Below are positions 30,201-37,692 of a stretch of DNA of 64,000 nucleotides, piece after piece (the first letter of the stretch is position 1; each line of letters starts with the position of its first letter). The DNA is taken from assembly GCF_017309385.1 (NCBI RefSeq), contig NZ_JAFJMJ010000001.1, positions 2,170,001 to 2,234,000 of the forward strand. The letters run 5' to 3'. The notes beneath the pieces were generated by a model, which did not search any database, was not told where the DNA came from, and worked only from the letters and a program-made list of their open reading frames with translations. The translations under genes were made by a program, and so were the position numbers. Origin of the DNA: Amycolatopsis sp. 195334CR. GTDB lineage: Bacteria > Actinomycetota > Actinomycetes > Mycobacteriales > Pseudonocardiaceae.

Positions 30201-32760
30201 CCGAACACGTGTACGTGGTCGAGCCATCAGGTGCAAGCACACCGATTTCCCTGGCACACGAAGGAGTCTGATCGTCCACAACGGACACCGAAGACAACAG
30301 CACATCACCCGTGTTCGTCACCGTGATCGAGAACGTGACCAGGTCACCCTCCCGCACCGCCTCCGGCGACACGTCCTTCGTGATCGTCACCGCCGGATGA
30401 ATCACGTCCACCACGGCATCATCGGAATCCGAAACCGAACCACCGATGGGGTCAATCCCCGAGGCCGTCGCGGTATTGGTGAAATCATCCGCAAGAGCGG
30501 ACATAGTGCATTCGTAGGTCTGCACAGCCCCCGGAGCCAAAGTGCCAATCGTCCTGGCACACGCCGAAGCCACCGGATCCGCCACCGAAACCCCGGAAAG
30601 CGGCACGTCGCCCGTATTCGTCACCGTGATGGTGAAAGTGACCTCATCGCCCTCCCGCACCAAAGCGGGCTCAGCCGACTTTTCGATCTGGATCCCCGGG
30701 CGGATCACCGTGACCGTGGCGCTCGCGGTGTCCGTGGCCTGCTGCCCGACCGCGTCGGTGCCGGTCGCGGTGACCGTGTTCGTGGTGGTCACCGCCGGGT
30801 TCCCGGTGCAGGTGAACTCGGTGGACGCGCCCGGCGCCAGCGCGCCGAGCGTCCGGCCGCACGCGGGCGTGGTGTCGTCGGTGACCACCACCGGGTCCAG
30901 GGCGTTGCCCCCGGTGTTCGTCACGGTGATCGTCCAGGTCACCTGCTCACCGGCGTGGATCACCGCCGGGTCGGCGGACTTCCGCACGTCGATGGCGGGC
31001 GCCGCGATCGGTACCGGCGCGTCACCGGAATCGGTGACCTGCTTGCCGAGCTGGTCGCTGCCGGTCACCGTCGCGGTGTTCACGTTGTCCGGCAGCGGTG
31101 CGGTCCCGGTGCAGGTGAACTCGGTGGAGGCGCCCGGCGCCAGCGTGCCGGGCAGGCCGCGCGCGCAGTTCGCCGTCTTCGGGTCGGTGACGGTGAGCGA
31201 GGACAGCGGCGCGTCGCCGGTGTTGGTCACCTTGATGGTGAAGACCACCTGCTCACCGGGGGTGTACGCGGCCTTGTCCGCGGACTTGGTGAGCTCGATC
31301 GCCGGGTTCAGCACGTCCACCTCGGCGGTGGCGGTGCCTTCGAGCGGGTCGTCGAGCGCGCTGGTCCCGGTCACCTTCGCGGTGTTGGTGAAGTCGGCGC
31401 CGCCCGCCGTGCCGGTGCAGGTGTAGCTGGTGCTCTGCCCGCCGCCGAGCGTGCCGATGGTCTTCGCGCACGACGGGAACAGCGGATCGGCGACCCGCAC
31501 GTTGGACGCGGGCGCGCCGCTCGGATTCGTCACCGTGATGGTGAAGGTGACCTGGTCACCGGCGTGCACGGCCTTCGGCTCGGCGGTCTTGGTGATCTGC
31601 AGTTCGGGCACCGGCGTGGAGAAGGCCAGGTTCTGCGCGAGGTAGGCGTCGCCGCCGGTGCTGAAGCTCATCTTCGCGCTGGTCGCGCCCGCCGGGATGT
31701 TGCCGGTGGTGAACGACTTCGCGTCCACGCTGAAGTTGTTCTTCACCGCGGGCGCGGTGGCGCCCTGGCCGTTGGAGATGAAGAAGTTCGACGCGTCACC
31801 GGTGTCCGGTTCGAACTCCGGTTGGTCGTTGATCGCGAACGTGTCGCGCGGCAGGCCCCAGTCGCCCTCGTAGGCGGTCACCCCGACCCGCGACTCCGGC
31901 GAGGTGGCGCGGAAGCCGGTGATGTTCACGCTGGTGGTCGGGTCCGAGCTGTTCTGCCGCACGTGCCCGTCGTAGATGAACACCTCGCGCTTGGCCGGGG
32001 CGTAGGCGGGGTTGCGCTCCGGATAGGCGTAGACCACCGCGATCGACCAGCCGCCCATGCAGCCGAAACCCTTCGGCGCCCACACGTTGCCGACGGTCAG
32101 GTCCAGCGCCGAGCCGGTCGGCGCCCCGGCGAACGCCGAGGTCACGTCGGCGTAGGCGGAGTAGTACTGGCCACCGCTGTAGGTCGACGACGGGTCCTCG
32201 GTGTAGGAGGCCGGGCTCACGTCGACGGCCTTCGCGCCACCCACCGAGAGCCGGACCGCCTGGCCTGCCGGCGTGCCCGGCGGCAGGACCGCGGGCGTGT
32301 TGCCGTTGCGGACCTGGCACATCTTCACGGTCGACGGCCGCCCCGGCGAGCTGTTGTAGACGCCGGTGTTGCCCGCCCAGTTCAACCGGGCGAACTTCAC
32401 CTGGGCACCGGGCGGAATGGTCACCGACGCGCGGCTGGAGTCGAAGGTCCCGGCGTCGGAGTCCACATCGGACCACTGCATGAAGAAGTTGTCGTTGACC
32501 TGCGTGGTGCTGCGGTTCGCGCTGCTCACGCAGTCCGCCGGGGAGTTGCCGGAGCCGGTGGCCGGCGCCCCGTCCGCGGGCACCGGGCAGCGCAACGACC
32601 CGTTCCCGGCGTAGAGGAAGTCGCCGTAGACGGCCTCGTTGAAGTTCAACGCGAACGGCTTCACCACCGCGGCGGCAGCGGGGGTGGTGAACGCGACAAG
32701 GCTCGAAACGGCGAACAGCACCGCGAGCACAACCCGGCCGAACCGGCTCACTGTGGACAC
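27202..32760 (-). CDS. giant LAXTG-anchored surface protein with 14 DUF11/DUF7507-type repeats
   Basis: A secreted protein of about 1852 residues. After a signal peptide (VVLAVLFAVSSLVAFTTPAAAA) comes an N-terminal domain of about 370 residues, then 14 repeats of about 101 residues built on a VTFTITVTNTGDVP core. A Pro-rich linker follows, then LAKTG (27295-27309), a hydrophobic segment and RRSRRG, the layout of a sortase substrate. The open frame reaches a TTG at 32796; I prefer GTG at 32758-32760, which has GAGAG upstream and gives a normal signal peptide. Repeats of this type form beta-sandwich stalks. No sortase gene is in the window. An adhesive or structural role is inferred. Confidence 0.88.
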   Translation of the reverse strand: MSTVSRFGRVVLAVLFAVSSLVAFTTPAAAAVVKPFALNFNEAVYGDFLYAGNGSLRCPVPADGAPATGSGNSPADCVSSANRSTTQVNDNFFMQWSDVDSDAGTFDSSRASVTIPPGAQVKFARLNWAGNTGVYNSSPGRPSTVKMCQVRNGNTPAVLPPGTPAGQAVRLSVGGAKAVDVSPASYTEDPSSTYSGGQYYSAYADVTSAFAGAPTGSALDLTVGNVWAPKGFGCMGGWSIAVVYAYPERNPAYAPAKREVFIYDGHVRQNSSDPTTSVNITGFRATSPESRVGVTAYEGDWGLPRDTFAINDQPEFEPDTGDASNFFISNGQGATAPAVKNNFSVDAKSFTTGNIPAGATSAKMSFSTGGDAYLAQNLAFSTPVPELQITKTAEPKAVHAGDQVTFTITVTNPSGAPASNVRVADPLFPSCAKTIGTLGGGQSTSYTCTGTAGGADFTNTAKVTGTSALDDPLEGTATAEVDVLNPAIELTKSADKAAYTPGEQVVFTIKVTNTGDAPLSSLTVTDPKTANCARGLPGTLAPGASTEFTCTGTAPLPDNVNTATVTGSDQLGKQVTDSGDAPVPIAAPAIDVRKSADPAVIHAGEQVTWTITVTNTGGNALDPVVVTDDTTPACGRTLGALAPGASTEFTCTGNPAVTTTNTVTATGTDAVGQQATDTASATVTVIRPGIQIEKSAEPALVREGDEVTFTITVTNTGDVPLSGVSVADPVASACARTIGTLAPGAVQTYECTMSALADDFTNTATASGIDPIGGSVSDSDDAVVDVIHPAVTITKDVSPEAVREGDLVTFSITVTNTGDVLLSSVSVVDDQTPSCAREIGVLAPDGSTTYTCSVTAGAAGFTNTASVTGTDPTARPVSDTDDATFVVQQPGISITKTTEGGPFRVGDQVTFTITVTNTGDVPLTTVEVTDPLAADCAREIGYLGVAGSTSFTCTMAAPEDDVTNVATVTGTPPTGAEVTSQDDAVVDVIHPGIQVEKSAEPSLVREGDEVTFTITVTNTGDVPLSGVSVADPVASACARTIGTLAPGGVQTYECTMSAPAEDFTNTATASGIDPIGGSVSDSDDAVVDVIHPAVTITKDVSPEAVREGDLVTFTITVTNTGDIPLSSVSVVDDQTPSCAGEIGLLVPDGSTTYTCSVTAGAAGFTNIASVTGTDPTSRPVSDTDDATFVVQRPGVEITKTAEGGPFRTGDQVTFTITVTNTGDVLLTNVQVADPVAPDCARTIEVLEPQGTSTYTCTMAAPEDDVTNVATVTGTPPTGPVVTDSDDAAVDVIHPAVTITKDVAPEAVREGDQVTFTITVTNTGDVPLSTVSVVDDQTPSCAREIGLLAPDGSTTYTCSVTAGAAGFTNTASVTGTDPTSRSVSDTDDATFVVQHPGIGITKTADEGPFHAGDQVTFTITVTNTGDVPLTDVQVTDAIAPDCAKTIEVLEPQGTSTYTCTMAAPEDDVTNVASVTGTPPTGPDVTSSDDAVVDVIHPGVEIDKSVEPGQVRPGDEVTYTITVTNTGDVPLTAVTVTDDKAPACGFTLARLDAGATETRTCTIVVSEDVTNTASVTGTDPIGQRVTDTDEAEVDVIGPGITVTKTGPAKPVLPGQKVTFTVVVKNTGDVPLTDVRLADEVAPGCAVAIGSLAVGAEAEPVTCEVTMGEQDITNTVTATGNDPTGKPVDSSDDAVAKVAKPGLDVTKTASADRVEPGATVTFTLTATNTGNVALAPVVVTDTTLPVCARTFDRLDPGASREWTCTTTAPRSGDLVNVATGTGTPDTEQPGKPVTDTGTAKVTVVDDSTPPPVGPKPHQPPLAKTGAQVWTPLMIGVGLLVSGLGLLFAGRRSRRG
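27360..31610 (-). repeat. 303-bp repeat array with a 909-bp higher-order period
   Basis: Fourteen coding repeats of about 303 bp. Repeats 4-5-6 and 7-8-9 have the same A-B-C types and 10-11 repeat B-C. Near-identical DNA blocks starting GTGAACCCGG lie at 28661, 29267 and 30176, spaced 606 and 909 bp, exact multiples of 303. Confidence 0.85.
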
Positions 32761-32797
32761 GACGACCACTCTCGTTGTGATCCACAGTGGACTCAAT

Positions 32798-32839
32798 CAC
32801 CCTGGCAGGGTTATTGAACGGGGTTCACCTGCCAGGGTG
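32798..32839 (-). terminator. 12-bp hairpin downstream of the sugar operon
   Basis: The arms CACCCTGGCAGG (32798-32809) and CCTGCCAGGGTG (32828-32839) are perfect inverted repeats around an 18-nt loop. They lie just 3' of the hexapeptide acyltransferase gene and upstream of the surface protein gene. Confidence 0.6.
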
Positions 32840-32845
32840 AGGAGA

Positions 32846-33487
32846 TCACTCGGCCGGGTCGGCCTCGCTGAAGTCACCGGCGGGCGCTCCCCACGACCCG
32901 ACCGCCATCCCGCGCTCCTCGGCGAGCTTGCGACGCCGCTCGTTGTCCTCGCGGACGCGCTTGACCTCGCTCTCGATGTACTCGTCGTCGTAGCGCTGGA
33001 ACACCCTGGCCGGGTTGCCCGCCACCAGCGACCGGGCGGGCACGTCCTTGGCCACCACCGAGTTCGGCTGCACGGTGGCGAAGTCGCCGATGGTCACCCC
33101 GGCCATGATCACCACCAGGCCGCCGATGAAGCAGCCCTTGCCGATCTTGACCGGCTTGCGCTCGATCAGGTCGCTGCCCGAGTGGTTCTGCAGCGTCATG
33201 TTCGCCAGCCAGCTCGAGTGCGTGAACACCAGCGTGTTCACCCCGATGCTGGTGTGCTCGCCGATCTCCATCCCGCCCGAGGCGTCCAGGATGGTGCCCT
33301 CGCCGATCCAGCAGTGCTCGCCGATCTTCAGGTTCTCCGGGCTGACGATCTTCGCCCGCTGCCGGATCCGGGTGGTCTCCGGCAGGCCGAACAGCTTCGC
33401 GCGCTCGGCGTCGTTCATGTACTCGCCGACCAGCTCGGTCAGGATCTGCGGGCGCAGCCGGTTGCTGCGCTCGTCGTCGAAGAACAT
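32846..33487 (-). CDS. hexapeptide-repeat acyltransferase
   Basis: A 213-residue left-handed beta-helix acyltransferase. Hexapeptide repeats run through residues about 45-150 (IGEHCWIGEGTIL, IGEHTSIGVNTLVF, IGKGCFIGGLVVIMAGVTIGD), followed by AGNPARVFQ, a common closing motif. Such enzymes O- or N-acetylate sugars. It has an unusual charged helical C-terminal tail (VREDNERRRKLAEERG). The start codon directly follows the glycosyltransferase stop (TGAATG), so it is the last gene of the sugar operon. It may acetylate the amino sugar made by the operon's aminotransferase. Confidence 0.85.
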   Translation of the reverse strand: MFFDDERSNRLRPQILTELVGEYMNDAERAKLFGLPETTRIRQRAKIVSPENLKIGEHCWIGEGTILDASGGMEIGEHTSIGVNTLVFTHSSWLANMTLQNHSGSDLIERKPVKIGKGCFIGGLVVIMAGVTIGDFATVQPNSVVAKDVPARSLVAGNPARVFQRYDDEYIESEVKRVREDNERRRKLAEERGMAVGSWGAPAGDFSEADPAE

Positions 33488-34687
33488 TCAGCGGCCCTTC
33501 GGGGTCGACTCGGCGATCAGCTTCTCGAAGGTGCGCAGGTGCTCGTCGGTGACCACGTCGAGGCCGAAGTTGTCCCGCACCATCGCGCTCTGCCGCTTCG
33601 CCAGCTCGGCGCGCTTCTCCGGGTCGTCCAGCAGGTCGATCACCGCTTCGCCGACGGCCTCGCTGTTGTCCGGCGGCACGATCAGGATGTTGTCGCCGTT
33701 GCGCAGCTCGATGCCCGGGTAGTTGTCCAGGGTGGTCGAGGTGATCGTCGCGGTGCCGGACAGCATGGCCTCCAGCGAGGCCGTGCCGCAGCCGCCGTTG
33801 AGGTCGTGCGTGACGATGTCGGCGGCGGCGAAGTACGAGGGCACGTCGGCCTTCGGCACCGCGCCCTTGACGATGAACTTGTCCGCGATGCCCAGTTCCT
33901 CGGCGCGCTTGATGAACGCGTCGTGGTAGACCCGGCCGACCACGATCACCTTGGTGTCCGGGTGCTTCTCCAGGATCGCCGGCATGGCGTTGACCAGCGG
34001 CATCCGGTCGCGCAGCGGGATCACGTGGCCGAGCGAGACGATCAGCGGGCCGTCCCCGATGCCGTTCTCCTCGCGCACGTCCCTGGTCAGCGGCTTGTCG
34101 AAGTGCCCGGTGTCCACCGCGATCGGGAAGTACTCCGAGTTCGCGTCGCTGGTGCCGTAGCGCTTGACGCAGTAGTCCACGCCCAGCTTGTCCAGGATGA
34201 CGTACCGCGGCTTGATGATGCCGAGGATGGGCCGCACCAGCAGCGCGTCGAGCATCCGGAACACCGAGCTGTACAGCTTCTTGTCGCTGATCAGCAGGGT
34301 GTGGATGGTGACGACCACCGGGATGCCGCGGCGGCGCGCGTACAGCCCGACCATCCAGGACAGGTCGAAGAACTGCCCGTGCAGGTGGATCACGTCGGGC
34401 TGGAAGGCGTCCAGCATCTTGAACAGCTTGCGCCAGTTGCCCGGCCGGACCGACGCGAAGGTCATGTCGAAGTCGATCGACAGGCCCAGCTGCGGCATCT
34501 TCATCGCCGGCAGCCGGACCACGCGGTACCCGTCGCGTTCCTCCTCCGCCGGTGCGTCCTGGTAGGCGGCGGTGATGGCGAGCACGTTGTTGTCGCCGGC
34601 CGCGTACTGCTCGGCCAGCGACGCCGACATGTGCGCGCTGCCCCCCACCCGAGGCGGGAAGAAGTTGTTGACCACGACGATGTTCAT
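33488..34687 (-). CDS. GT4-type glycosyltransferase
   Basis: A 399-residue GT-B glycosyltransferase. The N-terminal glycine loop is VNNFFPPRVGGSAHMSASLAEQYA. The C-terminal donor domain includes VSLGHVIPLRDRMPLVNAM and the E-x7-E-type region GCGTASLEAMLSGTATITS. It acts in the cytoplasm, probably on a lipid-linked acceptor. The frame extends to 34726, but ATG at 34685-34687 has AGAGGGG eight bases upstream and is preferred. It sits between the epimerase and the acyltransferase genes in one operon. Confidence 0.9.
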   Translation of the reverse strand: MNIVVVNNFFPPRVGGSAHMSASLAEQYAAGDNNVLAITAAYQDAPAEEERDGYRVVRLPAMKMPQLGLSIDFDMTFASVRPGNWRKLFKMLDAFQPDVIHLHGQFFDLSWMVGLYARRRGIPVVVTIHTLLISDKKLYSSVFRMLDALLVRPILGIIKPRYVILDKLGVDYCVKRYGTSDANSEYFPIAVDTGHFDKPLTRDVREENGIGDGPLIVSLGHVIPLRDRMPLVNAMPAILEKHPDTKVIVVGRVYHDAFIKRAEELGIADKFIVKGAVPKADVPSYFAAADIVTHDLNGGCGTASLEAMLSGTATITSTTLDNYPGIELRNGDNILIVPPDNSEAVGEAVIDLLDDPEKRAELAKRQSAMVRDNFGLDVVTDEHLRTFEKLIAESTPKGR

Positions 34688-34725
34688 CGAGCGCCCCTCT
34701 GCCGATCCGGCCGGTGGTAAGCCCA

Positions 34726-35673
34726 TCAGCCGGCGGCCTGGCTCATGTGCAGCTTGACCAGGTCGTGCATGCCCTGCTCGACCGGGATGGTCGGCTCCCA
34801 GCCGAGGACCTCCTTGGCCCGGCTGATGTCCGCGGCCCGGCGCGAGACCAGCACGTCGCGCTCGTTGAACTGCGGCTCCACCTGCACGCCGACGGCGTCG
34901 ATGAGGATCTTGGCCAGGGTGGCGATGGAGGTGTCGATGCCGGTGCCGATGTTGATCGGCAGGTTCGACTTCTCCGACTCGAGCGCGGCGACCACGGACC
35001 GGGCCAGGTCGTGCACGTGCACGAAGTCCATCGACTGCTCGCCCTTGCCGTCGATGATCGGCGGCTGGCCGTTGCGCAGGCGGGTGATGAAGTGGTTGAT
35101 CACCGAGGTGTAGTACGCCTCGCTCTTCTGGCCGGGGCCGTACACGTTGAAGAAGCGCAGGGCGTTCCAGGACAGGCCCTTCTGCCGCTCGTAGAAGCCG
35201 AGCAGGTCCTCACCGGCGCGCTTGGTGATGCAGTACGGGGTGAGCGGGCGGAGCGTGTCGTTCTCGTGCATCGGCAGACGCTCCGGGTCGCCGTAGACCG
35301 AGGCGGTCGAGGCGAACACCAGGCGCTGCACGCCCTCGTCCGCGGCGGCGGCGAAGACGTTGTGGTTGCCGGTCATGTTGATGTCGACCGACTCGTGCGG
35401 GTCGGCGATCGACTTGTTGATCGACACGGTGGCGAAGTGCACCACGTGGGTGCAGCCGCGCATGGCCTCACGCACCGCACCGCCGTAGCGGACGTCCTTC
35501 TCGACCAGCTCGAGGTTGCCGGTGGCGGCCCACTCGTTCATCCGCTCGCGGTCGCCGCGGGTCATGTTGTCGAAGGCGCGGACGAAGTAGCCGCGCTCCA
35601 TCAGCATCGGGATCACGTGCCCCGCGATGAAGCCGCCGGCGCCGGTGAACAGGACCGTCTTCTTTTCGGACAT
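34726..35673 (-). CDS. NAD-dependent epimerase/dehydratase (extended SDR)
   Basis: A 315-residue extended SDR with GAGGFIAG (residues 11-18), HFATVSIN, STASVYGDP, catalytic YCITK (Tyr147, Lys151) and RFFNVYGPGQ. This is the pattern of UDP-glucose 4-epimerase-like enzymes acting on nucleotide sugars. The open frame extends to 35973 inside the upstream gene. ATG at 35671-35673 gives the normal N-terminus. The gene lies 38 bp from both its upstream and downstream neighbours. The exact sugar cannot be told. Confidence 0.92.
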   Translation of the reverse strand: MSEKKTVLFTGAGGFIAGHVIPMLMERGYFVRAFDNMTRGDRERMNEWAATGNLELVEKDVRYGGAVREAMRGCTHVVHFATVSINKSIADPHESVDINMTGNHNVFAAAADEGVQRLVFASTASVYGDPERLPMHENDTLRPLTPYCITKRAGEDLLGFYERQKGLSWNALRFFNVYGPGQKSEAYYTSVINHFITRLRNGQPPIIDGKGEQSMDFVHVHDLARSVVAALESEKSNLPINIGTGIDTSIATLAKILIDAVGVQVEPQFNERDVLVSRRAADISRAKEVLGWEPTIPVEQGMHDLVKLHMSQAAG

Positions 35674-35711
35674 GGTGTGCGTTTTCTCCTGTTGCTGGTT
35701 CGTCCGCTGGA

Positions 35712-36851
35712 TCAGGAAAGCTCGGTGACGACTTCGGTGACCGCCTCGATCACCCGGCTGACCTCGTCGTCGGTCAGGTTCGAGTGCATCGGGATGGCCA
35801 GGTGCCGCTTGAACGCGTCCGCCGAGACGGGCAGCTGCTGCTTCTGCCCGTAGATCGGCTGGACGTGCGAAGCGTAGGTGCCGAAGTTGCAGCCGACGCC
35901 GCGCTCGCGCAGCCGCAGGGCGACCTTGTCGCGGCTGATCTCGGGCGCGATGGTCAGCACGTAGGCCTGCCACGGGTGCTCGCGGTCCGGCAGCGCGACG
36001 GGCACCTCGACGCCGTCGAGCGAGGCGAAGCCCTCGTGGTACTGCTTCGCGGCCGAGCGGCGCACGGAGAGCAGATTCGGCAGGCGGTCCAGCTGGACGT
36101 TCATGATCGCGGCCTGCACGTCCGACATGCGGAAGTTGTAGCCCAGCTCGTGGAAGCTCGGGATGGGCAGTTCGTCGCTGCCCTCGCGGCTGAACGCGGG
36201 CTCGATGCCGTAGGTGTGCAGCTTGCGCGCGTGCGCGATGAGGTCCTCGCGGTCGGAGACCAGCGCACCGCCCTCACCGGCGGTGATGCCCTTGCGACCG
36301 TGGAAGGAGAAGGCGGCCAGGTCGGCCAGGCTGCCCGCGGGGCGGGTCTTGTAGGTGGCGCCGGCCGAGCAGGCGGCGTCCTCGAACAGCCACAGGCCGT
36401 GCTTGTCGGCGATCGCGCGGTACTCGTCGAAGTCACCGGGCTGGCCGAACACGTCCACCGCCAGGATGCCGACGGTCTTCGGCGTGATCAGCGACTCGAT
36501 CGAGGCCGGGTCGGCGCTCCAGATGTCCGGGCGGATGTCGGCGAAGACCGGGGTGGCGCCGGCCTGGAGCACGGCGTGGCCGGTGGCCGGGAAGGTGTAG
36601 TCGCCGACGATGACCTCGTCGCCGGGCTGGACCCCGAGCACCTTGAGGCCGAGGAAGAGCGCGGTGCCGCAGTTGCTGGTCGCCAGCGCGTGCTGGGTCC
36701 CGACCGCGGTGGCGAAGCGTTCTTCGAACTTGCGGCAGGTGGGGCCGGCCCCGGCCAGCCATCCGGACCGGAAGACCTCCGCGACCGCGGCGAGCTCTTC
36801 CTCCCCGACGGTCGGCTGGCCAAGGACGATCGGATTGGCGCTGTCAGACAT
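35712..36851 (-). CDS. DegT/DnrJ/EryC1 family aminotransferase
   Basis: A 379-residue PLP-dependent sugar aminotransferase. The PLP lysine is in FHGRKGITAGEGG (Lys187), with FEDAACSAGA and YNFRMSDVQAAIM as further family blocks. It is the first gene of the four-gene operon and has a good ribosome site (GGGAGAGG). It is only distantly similar to the aminotransferase at 23620, so the window holds two independent amino-sugar pathways. The product is probably an amino sugar assembled into an envelope glycan. Confidence 0.9.
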   Translation of the reverse strand: MSDSANPIVLGQPTVGEEELAAVAEVFRSGWLAGAGPTCRKFEERFATAVGTQHALATSNCGTALFLGLKVLGVQPGDEVIVGDYTFPATGHAVLQAGATPVFADIRPDIWSADPASIESLITPKTVGILAVDVFGQPGDFDEYRAIADKHGLWLFEDAACSAGATYKTRPAGSLADLAAFSFHGRKGITAGEGGALVSDREDLIAHARKLHTYGIEPAFSREGSDELPIPSFHELGYNFRMSDVQAAIMNVQLDRLPNLLSVRRSAAKQYHEGFASLDGVEVPVALPDREHPWQAYVLTIAPEISRDKVALRLRERGVGCNFGTYASHVQPIYGQKQQLPVSADAFKRHLAIPMHSNLTDDEVSRVIEAVTEVVTELS

Positions 36852-36957
36852 ACCTCTCCCATTGCACGAGGACGGGTCGCAGTGTATTAGAGCGCCGCTG
36901 GAGTCCGAGCAGCCCCGTACCTCGACGCACCGACCTGGGGGAAGGTTGCCCGGAGTG

Positions 36958-37677
36958 TCACAGGTCGCGCCGCAGCTGGTCGAGCAGGCGGATGACGTCG
37001 GTGGTTCCGGCCGGCGCCAGCTCGATCCGCTCGTCCGAGGGTAGCGGCGTGATCCGCATGGTCCAGCGGCCGTCGGCGTTGTCGTACACGCGCACCGGGT
37101 GCGGGCTGCGGCGGCGGGTGCCGTTTTGCCGGGTTTCGGCGTAGAACTCGGCGACGCCGTACTGGGGCAGGGAGGCCACGCGCTGTGCCCGGAGCACTTC
37201 GGTGCCGGGGACGACCGGGTCGAGGAGCTCGCTGCGGAGCACGCTGATCGGCTGCTCCGGGGGCTTGCGCCAGTCGGAGAGGACGTCGGCGAGCAGGGCG
37301 CTGAGGTCCTCGCGCCAGAAGGTCCGGATCCAGACGTCGTCGTCCTGGCGGGCGGCGATCAGGCCGAACCAGGAGCAGCGGGCGGCGAGCACGCCCATCG
37401 GACGGCGTTCGCCGGTGTGGGAGACCCAGCCGTAGCGGGCCTCGGGTGGGGTGCTGAGCAGGGTGGCGACGGCGTGGAGGTCGGGTTCCTCCTGGTCGGT
37501 GGGGGTGCCGTAGCGAGCGCGTTCCTCGGCGAGCACCCGGTCGGCTTCGGCGCGGCCGTCGGCGTCCAGCCAGACCGGTTCCGGGGCGAGCACCAGGTGC
37601 GGGTCGCCGCCGGTGACGTCGGTGACCAGTGCGGCGAGGCGGTCGGCGAAGAAGTGCTCGGGCTCGGCGAACCACAC
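36958..37677 (-). CDS. EspG-like ESX secretion-associated protein
   Basis: A 239-residue soluble protein. It is encoded directly after a PPE-like gene, and its C-terminal pattern (VRVYDNADGRWTMRITPLPSDERIELAPAG) resembles EspG, the chaperone of PE/PPE substrates of type VII secretion. The start is GTG at 37675-37677, the first possible start after an in-frame stop, 15 bp after the PPE-like gene's stop. Family assignment rests on this resemblance and on context; overall similarity is modest. Confidence 0.6.
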   Translation of the reverse strand: MWFAEPEHFFADRLAALVTDVTGGDPHLVLAPEPVWLDADGRAEADRVLAEERARYGTPTDQEEPDLHAVATLLSTPPEARYGWVSHTGERRPMGVLAARCSWFGLIAARQDDDVWIRTFWREDLSALLADVLSDWRKPPEQPISVLRSELLDPVVPGTEVLRAQRVASLPQYGVAEFYAETRQNGTRRRSPHPVRVYDNADGRWTMRITPLPSDERIELAPAGTTDVIRLLDQLRRDL

Positions 37678-37692
37678 GACGATCGCCCCGGT

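Noticed and set aside
27360..31610. Possible CRISPR or other non-coding repeat array
   Set aside because: The 303-bp period keeps one open frame and encodes beta-sandwich domains, so it is a coding repeat.
29488..32817. 1109-codon open frame opposite the surface protein
   Set aside because: Shadow of the repeat gene. The minus-strand frame has signal peptide, repeats and LAKTG, whereas this one has only Arg/His-rich low-complexity sequence.
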